Origin: Halovenus sp.
GTDB lineage: Archaea > Halobacteriota > Halobacteria > Halobacteriales > Haloarculaceae
NCBI GenBank assembly: GCA_028275145.1
Contig: JAQCNG010000238.1
Location: 1 to 5,281 of the forward strand
DNA: 5,281 nt
Direction: 5' to 3'
Of the stretch, positions 1 to 5,281 are shown piece after piece. The notes beneath the pieces were generated by a model. That model searched no databases, was not told where the DNA came from, and was given only the letters and a program-made list of their open reading frames with translations. The position numbers were made by a program, and so were the translations under genes. Each line of letters begins with the position of its first letter. Position 1 is the first letter of the stretch.

Positions 1-474
1 TCCGTTTTCGACGGTGTCGACCTGCTGGTGAACAACGCCGGCGTCGCCCGTGGCGGTCCAGTCGCGGAGGCGGAACTCGCCGAGTTACGAAAGAGTATTC
101 GCGTCAATCTCGAGGGCGTGATGAACGTCACCCACGCCCTGCTCCCGAGCATACTCGACTCCGAACTGGGCGACCTGATCACCGTCTCGTCGCTGAGTGC
201 TCGCTACCCACAGGAGGGTGGAAGCACCTACACAGCCTCAAAGTTCGGTGTCAACGGGTTCATGCGGTCGCTGCGCAAGGAGATGTCTGACGAACCGGTC
301 CGCGTCACGATTGCGATGCCCGGACCGGTCGTCACCGAACTCAACGACTGGGAACACTGGGAGGGACGGGCGATGGACCCCGAAGACGTTGCCGAGACAA
401 TCACGTTCGCGGCCTCGCGTCCCTCCCACGTGGAACTCAGACAGATCGGCATCGATTCGACCGACAAGTTCTAG
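1..474 (+). CDS. SDR family oxidoreductase, 5' end outside the window
   Basis: This is the C-terminal 157 residues of a classical short-chain dehydrogenase/reductase, a Rossmann-fold enzyme that moves hydride between NAD(P)H and an alcohol or carbonyl substrate, probably in the cytoplasm. The frame is open from the first base. The GTG at 28 is an internal Val of the DLLVNNAG segment, not a start. In partial numbering, NNAG is at 11-14, the catalytic Asn of RVNLEG at 36, the catalytic Ser at 64 and YTASK at 77-81 (Tyr77, Lys81), followed by the PGPV segment after strand 6. The tail (EDVAETITFAASRPSHVELRQI) resembles the YdfG/serine dehydrogenase-like SDR group, which is usually NADP-dependent. 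The TGxxxGxG cofactor motif lies upstream of the window, so cofactor preference cannot be read. It converges on the Fe-ADH-like gene across 195 bp in which I see no gene or strong terminator. The family is certain; the substrate is unknown. Confidence 0.93.
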   Translation, partial: SVFDGVDLLVNNAGVARGGPVAEAELAELRKSIRVNLEGVMNVTHALLPSILDSELGDLITVSSLSARYPQEGGSTYTASKFGVNGFMRSLRKEMSDEPVRVTIAMPGPVVTELNDWEHWEGRAMDPEDVAETITFAASRPSHVELRQIGIDSTDKF

Positions 475-669
475 CGACGCTCTGAGGGGTGCTGAACTCC
501 GGGCGGTGAGACGCTCAGACCTCGAGAACATCCGTGTGCGACGCAGATGTGCTCTCTCAGAGCAGCGCCGCGAGTCTGCTACGTGATGGCTGGACACGTC
601 TCGACCGGTACTTCGAGCCCAGACCAGCCGTCTCCTCGGAGGGGCGTTCCAACGAGTTCTCCCCGCGAT

Positions 670-1974
670 TCACCAGGCAGTCTCCAGAACGCTCCGGAGT
701 GCCGACGCGGACACGTCGAGTTCTGGCGGCGGGTGTGGCGTGCCACGCCAGACCCCTGCAGTTACGCGCGGCGTCGACTCCGGGGCGGGACCGGGCGCAC
801 CGGTCGCTCCCAGAAACGAGTCTGCCGCCGTTGTCGCAACCTCGTCGAGCACGTCGCGGTCGATGCCCGCCACCGCCCGGAGTCTGGCGGGCAGACCGAG
901 CGTGCTCCGGAGCTCTCGCACCCGCTCGACGACACCCGCGGCGGGTGTTTCCGTCTCGGCACCGAGCGCCCGTGCGAGCAGGTCCCGGCGGCCCTCTACC
1001 TGTTCGAACAGCCACGAGAGGGCCGCAGGCGCGACCACAGCGTGTGCACGCCCGAGCTGGACGCCCGCGCCGGTCTGTGGGTCACTGTGCACCCGGAGGG
1101 CGTGGCCGAGTGCGTGGAGCAGTGAGAGGGTGGTCCCGTCGGGCCGGGAGACGCCGTACTGGACGAGCACGAGTCCCTGTACGACCGTCTGGAGCTCCGG
1201 GTCACGCACCAGTTCGGCGGTGTCGCCGTCGGCTGCCCGGTCCGGTCCGAGCGCCGGGAGTGCGCCGGCGAGCAGTTCGAGTCCGCGGCTGGCCGTTGCG
1301 TCGGTGACGGGACTCCGCGTGCTCGCGTACAGCGTCTCGATACCCTTGCTCAACCCGTTCATCGCGGAGCCAGCGAGCACGTCCCGGGGTGTCTCGGACA
1401 CGAGCATGGGGTCGTAAACCGCCACTGCCGGCATCAGCTGTTCGTTACCGACGCCGCCGCCGGCCGGCACAGACACCAGACCGGAGTCGGGGCTCGCGCT
1501 GATACCGGCCAGCGCCGAGAGACTCGCACCGGCGAGGGTCGTCGGCACCGCGAGAACGGGGGCCGTCTCGTCCGGTACCGCCAGCGTGCCTGTCGCGGCG
1601 AGTTGGTCGCCGAGCGCCCGTGGCGGGTGCTCCGAGGCAGCAACGGCCGCAGCGACACGCGCAACGTCGATACTGCTCCCGCCCCCGAGGGCCACAACTG
1701 CGTCGGCGTCGCACTCGTCCATCCGCTCGGCGCAGGCGACTGCGGTGGCGAGACGCTTCGCGGGCGTGGTTTCGGCGAACACGCCGACACATCGGTTCCC
1801 GAGTCCCTCACGGATCGGGTCGAGAACCGCGGGCCGCTCGCCGACGGTCTGTCCGCAGACGACGAGCGCACGCGTACAATCGAGTCTGGCGAGTTCGCTG
1901 TCGAGGTGTGCAACCGACTCGAGTCCGTACCTGACGGTCGGTGGGTTGTACGCGAACCTGAACGCCCCAGCCAT
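670..1974 (-). CDS. Fe-ADH-fold dehydrogenase, maleylacetate reductase-like, with a degenerate metal site
   Basis: A 434-residue protein of the iron-containing alcohol dehydrogenase/dehydroquinate synthase-like fold, presumably a cytoplasmic NAD(P)-dependent oxidoreductase. The N-terminal Rossmann-like half carries GGGSSID (97-103), the dinucleotide diphosphate loop, and VPTTLAGAS (143-151), followed by YDP (187-189). The C-terminal helical half holds the region that binds metal in FucO-type enzymes. Here the Asp is Asn206 and the first His is Lys210 (AMNGLSKGIE), the third ligand is kept as His287 (LLHALGHAL, with His291 also present), and the fourth aligns with Leu307 (QLGRAHAVVAP). From memory, Asn in the Asp place and an xHAVVxP segment are typical of maleylacetate reductases, which work without metal, so that branch fits best; Lys210 is odd even there. 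Start: the frame stays open for 118 codons upstream, but the ATG at 1974 gives the normal family length and N-terminus (FAYNPPTVRYG) and has a TATA-like element about 27 bases upstream. The substrate is unknown. Confidence 0.9.
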   Translation of the reverse strand: MAGAFRFAYNPPTVRYGLESVAHLDSELARLDCTRALVVCGQTVGERPAVLDPIREGLGNRCVGVFAETTPAKRLATAVACAERMDECDADAVVALGGGSSIDVARVAAAVAASEHPPRALGDQLAATGTLAVPDETAPVLAVPTTLAGASLSALAGISASPDSGLVSVPAGGGVGNEQLMPAVAVYDPMLVSETPRDVLAGSAMNGLSKGIETLYASTRSPVTDATASRGLELLAGALPALGPDRAADGDTAELVRDPELQTVVQGLVLVQYGVSRPDGTTLSLLHALGHALRVHSDPQTGAGVQLGRAHAVVAPAALSWLFEQVEGRRDLLARALGAETETPAAGVVERVRELRSTLGLPARLRAVAGIDRDVLDEVATTAADSFLGATGAPGPAPESTPRVTAGVWRGTPHPPPELDVSASALRSVLETAW

Positions 1975-1997
1975 ATCCGCAGTCGGGACGCCAGCCT

Positions 1998-2004
1998 CAT
2001 AAGC
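1998..2004 (-). promoter_or_regulatory. TATA-like element for leaderless transcription of the Fe-ADH-like gene
   Basis: On the - strand this reads CTTATGA within an otherwise very GC-rich stretch. Its centre is about 27 bases before the ATG at 1974. Haloarchaeal transcripts are often leaderless, with the TATA box 25-30 bases before the start codon, so the spacing suits transcription starting at or next to the ATG. No Shine-Dalgarno-like sequence lies just before that ATG, which agrees. The match to the haloarchaeal TATA consensus is only partial and no BRE was clear. Confidence 0.4.
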
Positions 2005-2169
2005 CCGCTGGCGTCCGGTTCGGGGACCAGATGCCGTCTCCGGGGCGCGGGACACGCCGGCGGCCACGCCTCCGGTACCGGCAGGGACAGCAGTGTGCAC
2101 GGGGCGTGGGGTGTTCGGCCGACAGGCACGGGAGGAAACTGTTGTGTGACTGGGGCTGTTCGAGCGGGT

Positions 2170-3009
2170 ATGACCGAGGTTCCGGAGAGCCGGTGTGGAT
2201 ACATGTTTCCCGAGGGGTTCGACGCCACACAGAGCCTGTATCTCCCCCAGCCAAACAGTTGCGCCCGTGACCCACTGCCCGACACTGGTCGGTGCAGGTG
2301 GCACGCCGACCCCGCGACCACCGAGCACAAAACCGCGGCTGTCGAACGGACCGCTCCCCGAGGCTCGCTCGACGGCGCTGTTCTTCCCGGCGAGTTGGCC
2401 GACGCGGCCGCCCTTGCGGGTGTGTCCCTGCTCAGAGCCGCCGACCTCTCCGGGGCCGAGCTCGCGGACGCTGGCCTCTCCGGGAGTATCCTGACGGATG
2501 CCGACCTCACCGGTGGCGACCTCCCCGGTGTCGATTTCTCGGGTGCAACCCTGTACGGTGCCGACCTCTCGGGGTCTGACCTGACGGGAGCCACCCTCTC
2601 GATGGGGAACCTGTCTGACGCCAATCTTCCAGGGGCTACCCTGACAGATGCCGACCTCTCGAAGGTGGACCTCTCCGGCGCGACCCTCTCGGAGGCAACT
2701 CTGGTCGGTGCCGACATCTCAGAGGCGTACCTGTCGGGGGCCGACCTGCGAGGGGCCGACCTGCGGGAGGTCGACCTCTCTGTGACGTTTCTCACAGGTG
2801 CCACCCTCTCGGGGGCCGACCTGCGAGGGGCCGACCTCTCGGGGGCTCACCTCCTCAATGCGGACCTCTCGGGGGTCGACCTGCGGGACGCGGACCTCTC
2901 GGGGGTCGACCTGCGGGACGCGAATCTCTCGGGGGTCGACCTGCGGGACGCGAATCTCTCGGGGGCCGACCTGACCGGCGTCGACCGCGCCGGCACGAAC
3001 CCGGAGTAG
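2170..3009 (+). CDS. Pentapeptide-repeat protein with a Cys/His-rich N-terminus
   Basis: A 279-residue protein. Residues 1-47 carry Cys9, Cys31, Cys42 and His45 (RCGY ... SCAR ... RCRWHAD), a plausible CCCH zinc site; I recall similar short CGY/RCxWHA modules ahead of the repeats in other haloarchaeal pentapeptide proteins. A linker (48-65) and a few irregular repeats (66-90) follow, then 37 uninterrupted in-register A(D/N)LXX repeats (91-275), ending four residues before the stop. Leu is almost always central; exceptions include Phe123, Ile183 and Arg273. The family folds as a right-handed quadrilateral beta-helix, four repeats per turn, so about nine turns are expected. No membrane segment, signal peptide or enzymatic domain is visible. 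Some family members (Qnr, MfpA) mimic DNA and bind gyrase, but nothing here shows that. The frame stays open upstream only as an antisense shadow of the Fe-ADH-like gene. ATG 2170 is chosen because it keeps Cys9; ATG 2203 is the next option. No clear TATA box was found. Function unknown. Confidence 0.9.
   Translation: MTEVPESRCGYMFPEGFDATQSLYLPQPNSCARDPLPDTGRCRWHADPATTEHKTAAVERTAPRGSLDGAVLPGELADAAALAGVSLLRAADLSGAELADAGLSGSILTDADLTGGDLPGVDFSGATLYGADLSGSDLTGATLSMGNLSDANLPGATLTDADLSKVDLSGATLSEATLVGADISEAYLSGADLRGADLREVDLSVTFLTGATLSGADLRGADLSGAHLLNADLSGVDLRDADLSGVDLRDANLSGVDLRDANLSGADLTGVDRAGTNPE
2861..2980 (+). repeat. 30-bp tandem repeat inside the pentapeptide gene
   Basis: Units at 2861-2890 and 2891-2920 are identical. 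The unit at 2921-2950 differs at two bases near its start (CGAATC for CGGACC). A fourth unit, 2951-2980, keeps the first half and diverges in the second. Each unit is ten codons, that is two pentapeptides (ADLSG VDLRD), so copy-number change keeps the reading frame and adds half a turn of the predicted helix. Elsewhere in the gene the repeats agree at protein level but differ at synonymous sites, so this block is the youngest expansion. Confidence 0.9.
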
Positions 3010-3113
3010 ACAGCACCGGCGATGGTCCCCCGCAACCGACACCGAGCCCCCCACAGCTACTTGTTGCTGAGCGACCAACTCCCGCATCCTGGCCTCGTGC
3101 CGGGGAAACTCAG

Positions 3114-3872
3114 ATGACAGGTACACACGACCGTGTCGCACTCGTAACGGGAGCGAGTTCGGGTATCGGGCGAGCAACAGCAAAGCGGTTCGCGGCGGCG
3201 GGTACACAGGTCGTCGGGGTCGACGTGGACGCCGACGGCGGCCGGGAGACAGTCTCGGAGATCGAGGCCGCCGGCGGCGAGGCAACCTTCGTCGAGGCGG
3301 ATGTCACCGACGAGAGTGACGTCGAGGAGATGGTCGCAACGGCCGTCGACAGTTACGGTGGCCTGGACTGCGCGTTCAACAACGCCGGTATCGAGGGACA
3401 GGAGGCACGCGCCAGCGAGCAGTCCACCTCGAACTGGGAGCAGGTTATCGACACGAATCTGAAAGGCGTGTTCCTGTCGATGCGCGAGGAGATTCCGGTG
3501 CTGATGGAGAACGGAGGCGGTGCCATCGTCAACACGGCGTCGATTGCCGGACTCCGCGGGTTCCGGAACCTCAGCCCGTACGTCGCGAGCAAGCACGGTG
3601 TTATCGGACTGACGAAGACGGCGGCGCTGGAGTTCAGCCGTGACGGGGTTCGCGTGAACGCTGTCTGCCCGGGAGTCATCGAGACGCCGATGGTCGCCCG
3701 CGCACAGGAGGAGAACCCCGAGGCGATGGAGGCGACTGTCGCCGCGACACCGGCCGACCGACTCGGGCAACCGGCGGAGATTGCCGCCGCCGCGACCTGG
3801 CTCTGTTCCGACGACGCCTCGTTCGTGACCGGCGAGTCGCTCGTCGTCGACGGCGGGTTCACCGTCGGGTGA
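3114..3872 (+). CDS. SDR family oxidoreductase (classical, FabG/glucose dehydrogenase-like)
   Basis: A complete 252-residue classical short-chain dehydrogenase/reductase, the usual length for the family. The cofactor loop TGASSGIG is at 12-19. Asp37 at the end of the second strand (VVGVDVD) is the position that favours NAD(H) over NADP(H). NNAG is at 89-92, and the catalytic residues are Asn115, Ser143, Tyr156 and Lys160 (YVASK). CPGVIETPM (185-193) and the C-terminal VVDGGF (244-249) are typical of the FabG/glucose 1-dehydrogenase-like group. Members reduce 3-oxoacyl-ACP or oxidise sugars, steroids or secondary alcohols, and the substrate cannot be told from these motifs. The ATG at 3114 places the first strand correctly and has GGGGA seven bases upstream, a weak ribosome-binding candidate. 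It follows the pentapeptide gene by 104 bp on the same strand, so cotranscription is possible, and no clear TATA box was found in the gap. It converges on the gene at 3991-4419. Confidence 0.95.
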   Translation: MTGTHDRVALVTGASSGIGRATAKRFAAAGTQVVGVDVDADGGRETVSEIEAAGGEATFVEADVTDESDVEEMVATAVDSYGGLDCAFNNAGIEGQEARASEQSTSNWEQVIDTNLKGVFLSMREEIPVLMENGGGAIVNTASIAGLRGFRNLSPYVASKHGVIGLTKTAALEFSRDGVRVNAVCPGVIETPMVARAQEENPEAMEATVAATPADRLGQPAEIAAAATWLCSDDASFVTGESLVVDGGFTVG

Positions 3873-3884
3873 GTCGACGCCCGC

Positions 3885-3940
3885 GGAACCGGGACGGTTC
3901 GCCCGACCTGTCCGCCCGACCTGGCCGTCTCCCCGGTTCC
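3885..3940. terminator. Possible bidirectional terminator hairpin between convergent genes
   Basis: GGAACCGGG (3885-3893) pairs perfectly with CCCGGTTCC (3932-3940). After a 3-base bulge on the right arm, ACGG (3894-3897) pairs with CCGT (3925-3928). The stem lies just after the SDR stop (3872) and beyond the stop of the opposing gene (3991), where a structure acting on both transcripts would be useful. There is no T-tract, and haloarchaeal terminators are usually described as T-rich rather than hairpin-dependent, so the role is a guess; the inverted repeat itself is plain. Confidence 0.35.
3901..3923 (+). repeat. Short direct repeat, 10 bp twice
   Basis: GCCCGACCTG occurs at 3901-3910 and again at 3914-3923, separated by TCC, inside the loop of the hairpin at 3885-3940. 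It could be a protein-binding site or a product of slippage. Nothing points to a particular function. Confidence 0.5.
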
Positions 3941-3990
3941 CCGGGGACAGGCCGCGCCCGATACCGACGAGCGCGCGCACCTCCGTCGAA

Positions 3991-4419
3991 CTACCCGTTG
4001 GCCACCACGCGGGCGAGCGTTTGGACAGCGTCGTCGGCCCACCCGTCACAGTCGGTCGTCCGCAGGTGCAGGCGACGACACAGGGCCGGCGGTGGGGTGC
4101 CACTCAGCGAGACAACCGGCCAGGTCCGTTGCTCCCAGGAGAGGGTCCACGGTCTCTCGGGGTCGACTCTGAGATAGCGCACCGTCTCCTGTGGGTCGAC
4201 CTCTGGGACACGACACCGTTCGCGCCCGGCGTTCGAGGTGTCGTCGACGACAACCGGCGATGCGGGCGGAACGCCGTCGACGGTGTCGACAGCAGTGAGA
4301 AACCCGGCCAGTGGCCCGGCCTTCCAGGTCAGTGTACAGTGTGTCGCGAACGTCTCGACGTGAACAGTCGGTTCGACCGGAATCGTCTGCTCGCTGCCGT
4401 CGTGTTTCCGGCCGGGCAT
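3991..4419 (-). CDS. Small protein of unknown function
   Basis: A 142-residue protein that I do not recognise. In favour of a real gene: codons end mostly in G or C, the product is mildly acidic with many Val, Asp and Thr, as usual for haloarchaea, and the other frames across the same stretch give Arg-rich, unlikely products. The start is well fixed, because the frame upstream is open only to 4477 and contains no other ATG, GTG or TTG. Visible features are four cysteines (28, 69, 114, 124) with no CxxC pair, a Trp-rich patch (WTLSWEQRTW, 91-100), and a C-terminal stretch DGWADDAVQTLARVV that is probably a helix. No signal peptide or membrane segment is seen. It is convergent with the SDR at 3114-3872 and has the gene-free stretch and the transposase behind its start. 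About 26 bases before the ATG the - strand reads GTTCTTCTG, T-rich but a poor TATA match. Function unknown. Confidence 0.72.
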   Translation of the reverse strand: MPGRKHDGSEQTIPVEPTVHVETFATHCTLTWKAGPLAGFLTAVDTVDGVPPASPVVVDDTSNAGRERCRVPEVDPQETVRYLRVDPERPWTLSWEQRTWPVVSLSGTPPPALCRRLHLRTTDCDGWADDAVQTLARVVANG

Positions 4420-4587
4420 ACACGACGTTCCGGTCAGACACAGAAGAACCTGTCTCGGACACGGCGCGAGAGAGGGTCACCCCGAGTGCAGGATGGTTGC
4501 GCTCACCCCTCTGGACCAGGCTACACCCTCACGGGACTGTCTGACCCGCGAGAGAGCCGACCCGAAGAATTACATCTGATATTCGGT

Positions 4588-4612
4588 ACTTCCCAATCGA
4601 GGATTCGGAAGT
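4588..4612. repeat. Hairpin-forming inverted repeat with a 3-base loop
   Basis: ACTTCCCAATC (4588-4598) faces GATTCGGAAGT (4602-4612) across the loop GAG; ten of eleven positions pair, with one C·C mismatch. It sits at the left side of the AT-richer segment. It could be part of the insertion-sequence end, a transcript end, or a protein site. Confidence 0.6.
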
Positions 4613-4680
4613 CGAGTTGAGTTGGTGTGAGCCGTTCAATCTCGGAGCGGTAGCTGAGTGAATCGAAGCGTCGGTCTGAA

Positions 4681-4728
4681 TCGAGCAGAAACCATGACGA
4701 GAATGATGATTAGAGCGGTTTCTGACGA
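4681..4728. repeat. Inverted repeat downstream of the transposase gene
   Basis: CAGAAACC (4686-4693) and GGTTTCTG (4717-4724) are perfect reverse complements 23 bases apart. After small unpaired bulges, TCG (4681-4683) also pairs with CGA (4726-4728). It lies about 50 bases past the transposase stop in the presumed non-coding end of the element. It may be a subterminal transposase site or a transcript end. Confidence 0.5.
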
Positions 4729-4757
4729 GTGCTGCTGCTACTGACTTGCTGGCCCGA

Positions 4758-4786
4758 GGCCGCGGGCTGGCCGTCAGCCCGCGGCC
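4758..4786. repeat. Perfect GC-rich hairpin across the transposase stop codon
   Basis: GGCCGCGGGCTG (4758-4769) and CAGCCCGCGGCC (4775-4786) are perfect 12-bp reverse complements with a 5-base loop (4770-4774). The right arm includes the last codons and part of the stop (TGA at 4776-4774 on the - strand). In the transposase mRNA this would be a very stable stem-loop at the end of translation. No T-run follows, so it is not a bacterial-type intrinsic terminator. Confidence 0.75.
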
Positions 4787-5281
4787 GAGGTGTACGCGTC
4801 GGGAACTCCGACACCGTTCATCTCGATCTCCCACTGCCGTTCTAACTCTGCTTCCAGTTCGTGGCGAATCCAGTCACAGAACGTCTGGAATGTGAACTGC
4901 TCGGGCAGGTCGCGCCCGCCCCGCCGCGGGCGGGCAACGACCGCCCATCGCAGCACGAGCCACAGGTTCTCTAGCAGGAAGCTCACGATTACGAACGCAA
5001 ATCGGACGATTGGGTCTTGGGTCGTCGTTGTTGCTCGCGCTTGGCGAAACAGTCGGTAACTCGTCTCTATTGCCGAGCGTTTCCGATAGCGGCGTTCGAC
5101 CTGTGTGGGCGTGCGATCGTCGAGATCGCACGCCACGTACCCCCGTACAATTTCCCCGTGCTTTCCTCGATCGCCGTTCTGATACGAGACCGAGACCGCG
5201 AGCGGGAAGCGCAGTTCCCGCTCGCTGTCCTTGTACATGCGATAGGTCGTCATGTAGGACTTGTGCACGTCGAGTTTGTCC
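4774..5281 (-). CDS. ISH3-like transposase, C-terminal part, 5' end outside the window
   Basis: The last 168 residues of a DDE transposase, which cuts and joins the ends of its insertion sequence. The frame continues past the right edge. The GTG at 5268 is an internal Val, because DKLD precedes it in frame and the sequence DKLDVHKSYM is part of the conserved domain. In partial numbering the IS4-type signature Y-x2-R-x3-E-x6-K/R is present as Tyr65, Arg68, Glu72 and Arg79 (YRKRSAIETSYRLFR); Glu72 should be the catalytic Glu. The flanks VSYQNGDRGKHGE (31-43), a hydrophobic helix around 94-116 (FVIVSFLLENLWLVLRWAVV) and PRRGGRDLPE (118-127) are what I recall of haloarchaeal ISH3-group transposases. 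The two catalytic Asp residues lie outside the window. No frameshift or stop is seen in the visible part. A perfect hairpin covers the stop codon. Confidence 0.92.
   Translation of the reverse strand, partial: DKLDVHKSYMTTYRMYKDSERELRFPLAVSVSYQNGDRGKHGEIVRGYVACDLDDRTPTQVERRYRKRSAIETSYRLFRQARATTTTQDPIVRFAFVIVSFLLENLWLVLRWAVVARPRRGGRDLPEQFTFQTFCDWIRHELEAELERQWEIEMNGVGVPDAYTSAAG

Larger units (their letters stand above)
4420..4773. other. Gene-free stretch between the small protein and the transposase
   Basis: No convincing gene is present; open frames here are short, Arg/Ser-rich and lack haloarchaeal composition. The left part (4420-4560) is GC-rich like the host genes and should hold the promoter of the - strand gene at 3991-4419. 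It also contains a 10-bp direct repeat, CGCGAGAGAG, at 4465-4474 and 4547-4556. The right part (4561-4740) is about 49% GC by my count, clearly poorer than the flanks, and carries hairpins at 4588-4612 and 4681-4728. I infer that the end of the insertion sequence lies in this right part, but the exact boundary cannot be placed without its other end. Confidence 0.6.
4561..5281 (-). mobile_element. Insertion sequence, ISH3-like, one end only
   Basis: The transposase C-terminus and the lower-GC non-coding DNA after it indicate one end of an ISH3-type (IS4-like DDE) element; the other end is beyond the right edge. The left limit given is where the base composition shifts, not a mapped terminal repeat. 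No terminal inverted repeat or target duplication can be shown from one end alone. Confidence 0.55.

Noticed and set aside
479..563. GCTCTGAG and CTCAGAGC, an 8-bp inverted repeat 69 bases apart, between the first SDR and the Fe-ADH-like gene
   Set aside because: Short arms far apart with no T-tract; likely chance.
534..1307. Long + strand frames opposite the Fe-ADH-like gene
   Set aside because: They are Arg/Pro/Ala-rich shadows of a gene with clear motifs on the other strand.
1603..2169. Upstream extension of the pentapeptide reading frame to 1603
   Set aside because: It runs antisense through the N-terminal half of the Fe-ADH-like gene, has no repeat or domain character, and is open only because of the high GC content.
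1975..2328. 118-codon N-terminal extension of the Fe-ADH-like frame
   Set aside because: It is low-complexity Pro/Arg/Thr/Gly sequence, would overlap the pentapeptide gene, exceeds the family length, and lies upstream of a good leaderless promoter position.
1434..2804. Long - strand frame opposite the pentapeptide gene, with RSAPERSAP-like repeats
   Set aside because: It is the antisense image of the pentapeptide repeats; its periodicity is inherited and its composition is not haloarchaeal.
2861..2980. Possible CRISPR-like array
   Set aside because: The repeats are contiguous, in frame and protein-coding, with no spacers.
2719..3285. - strand frame with VDPREIRVPQ-like repeats
   Set aside because: It is also antisense to the same repeat block and to the start of the second SDR.
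3057..4103. 348-codon - strand frame opposite the second SDR
   Set aside because: The + strand has every catalytic motif of an SDR; this frame is Arg/Gly-rich and overlaps two genes.
4021..4620. 199-codon + strand frame across the small protein and the gene-free stretch
   Set aside because: It is Arg-rich and basic with no haloarchaeal character and is antisense to a better frame at 3991-4419.

Overview
The window looks like haloarchaeal chromosome or megaplasmid. It is GC-rich, its proteins are acidic and rich in Asp, Glu and Val, one gene has a TATA-like element placed for leaderless transcription, and the right edge carries a transposase C-terminus of the haloarchaeal ISH3 type. I identified everything by reading motifs; no search was run.

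Layout, left to right: (1) the 3' two thirds of a short-chain dehydrogenase (SDR, + strand) that enters from the left edge; (2) a complete iron-ADH-fold dehydrogenase on the - strand (670-1974), convergent with the first SDR, whose usual metal ligands are mostly replaced and which resembles the maleylacetate reductase branch; (3) a divergently transcribed pentapeptide-repeat protein (2170-3009) with a small Cys/His-rich N-terminus, 37 in-register repeats and a very recent 30-bp tandem expansion; (4) a second, complete SDR (3114-3872, +); (5) a small - strand protein of unknown function (3991-4419), convergent with that SDR across a hairpin-bearing gap; (6) about 350 bp without a gene, the right half of it AT-richer and carrying several inverted repeats; (7) the C-terminal part of an ISH3-like DDE transposase on the - strand, running off the right edge.

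How they may work together: the two SDRs and the Fe-ADH-fold enzyme are all NAD(P)-dependent oxidoreductases of small carbonyl or alcohol substrates. They do not form one operon, because strands alternate, and no substrate can be assigned. The Fe-ADH-like gene and the pentapeptide gene share a 195-bp divergent intergenic region. The pentapeptide gene and the second SDR are codirectional with a 104-bp gap and could be cotranscribed. The insertion sequence marks the right side as accessory DNA.

I see no CRISPR array, tRNA, rRNA or recognisable defence operon. The points most worth a second look are the metal-ligand loss in the Fe-ADH-fold enzyme, the Cys/His module joined to a growing pentapeptide helix, and the hairpins around the end of the transposase gene.
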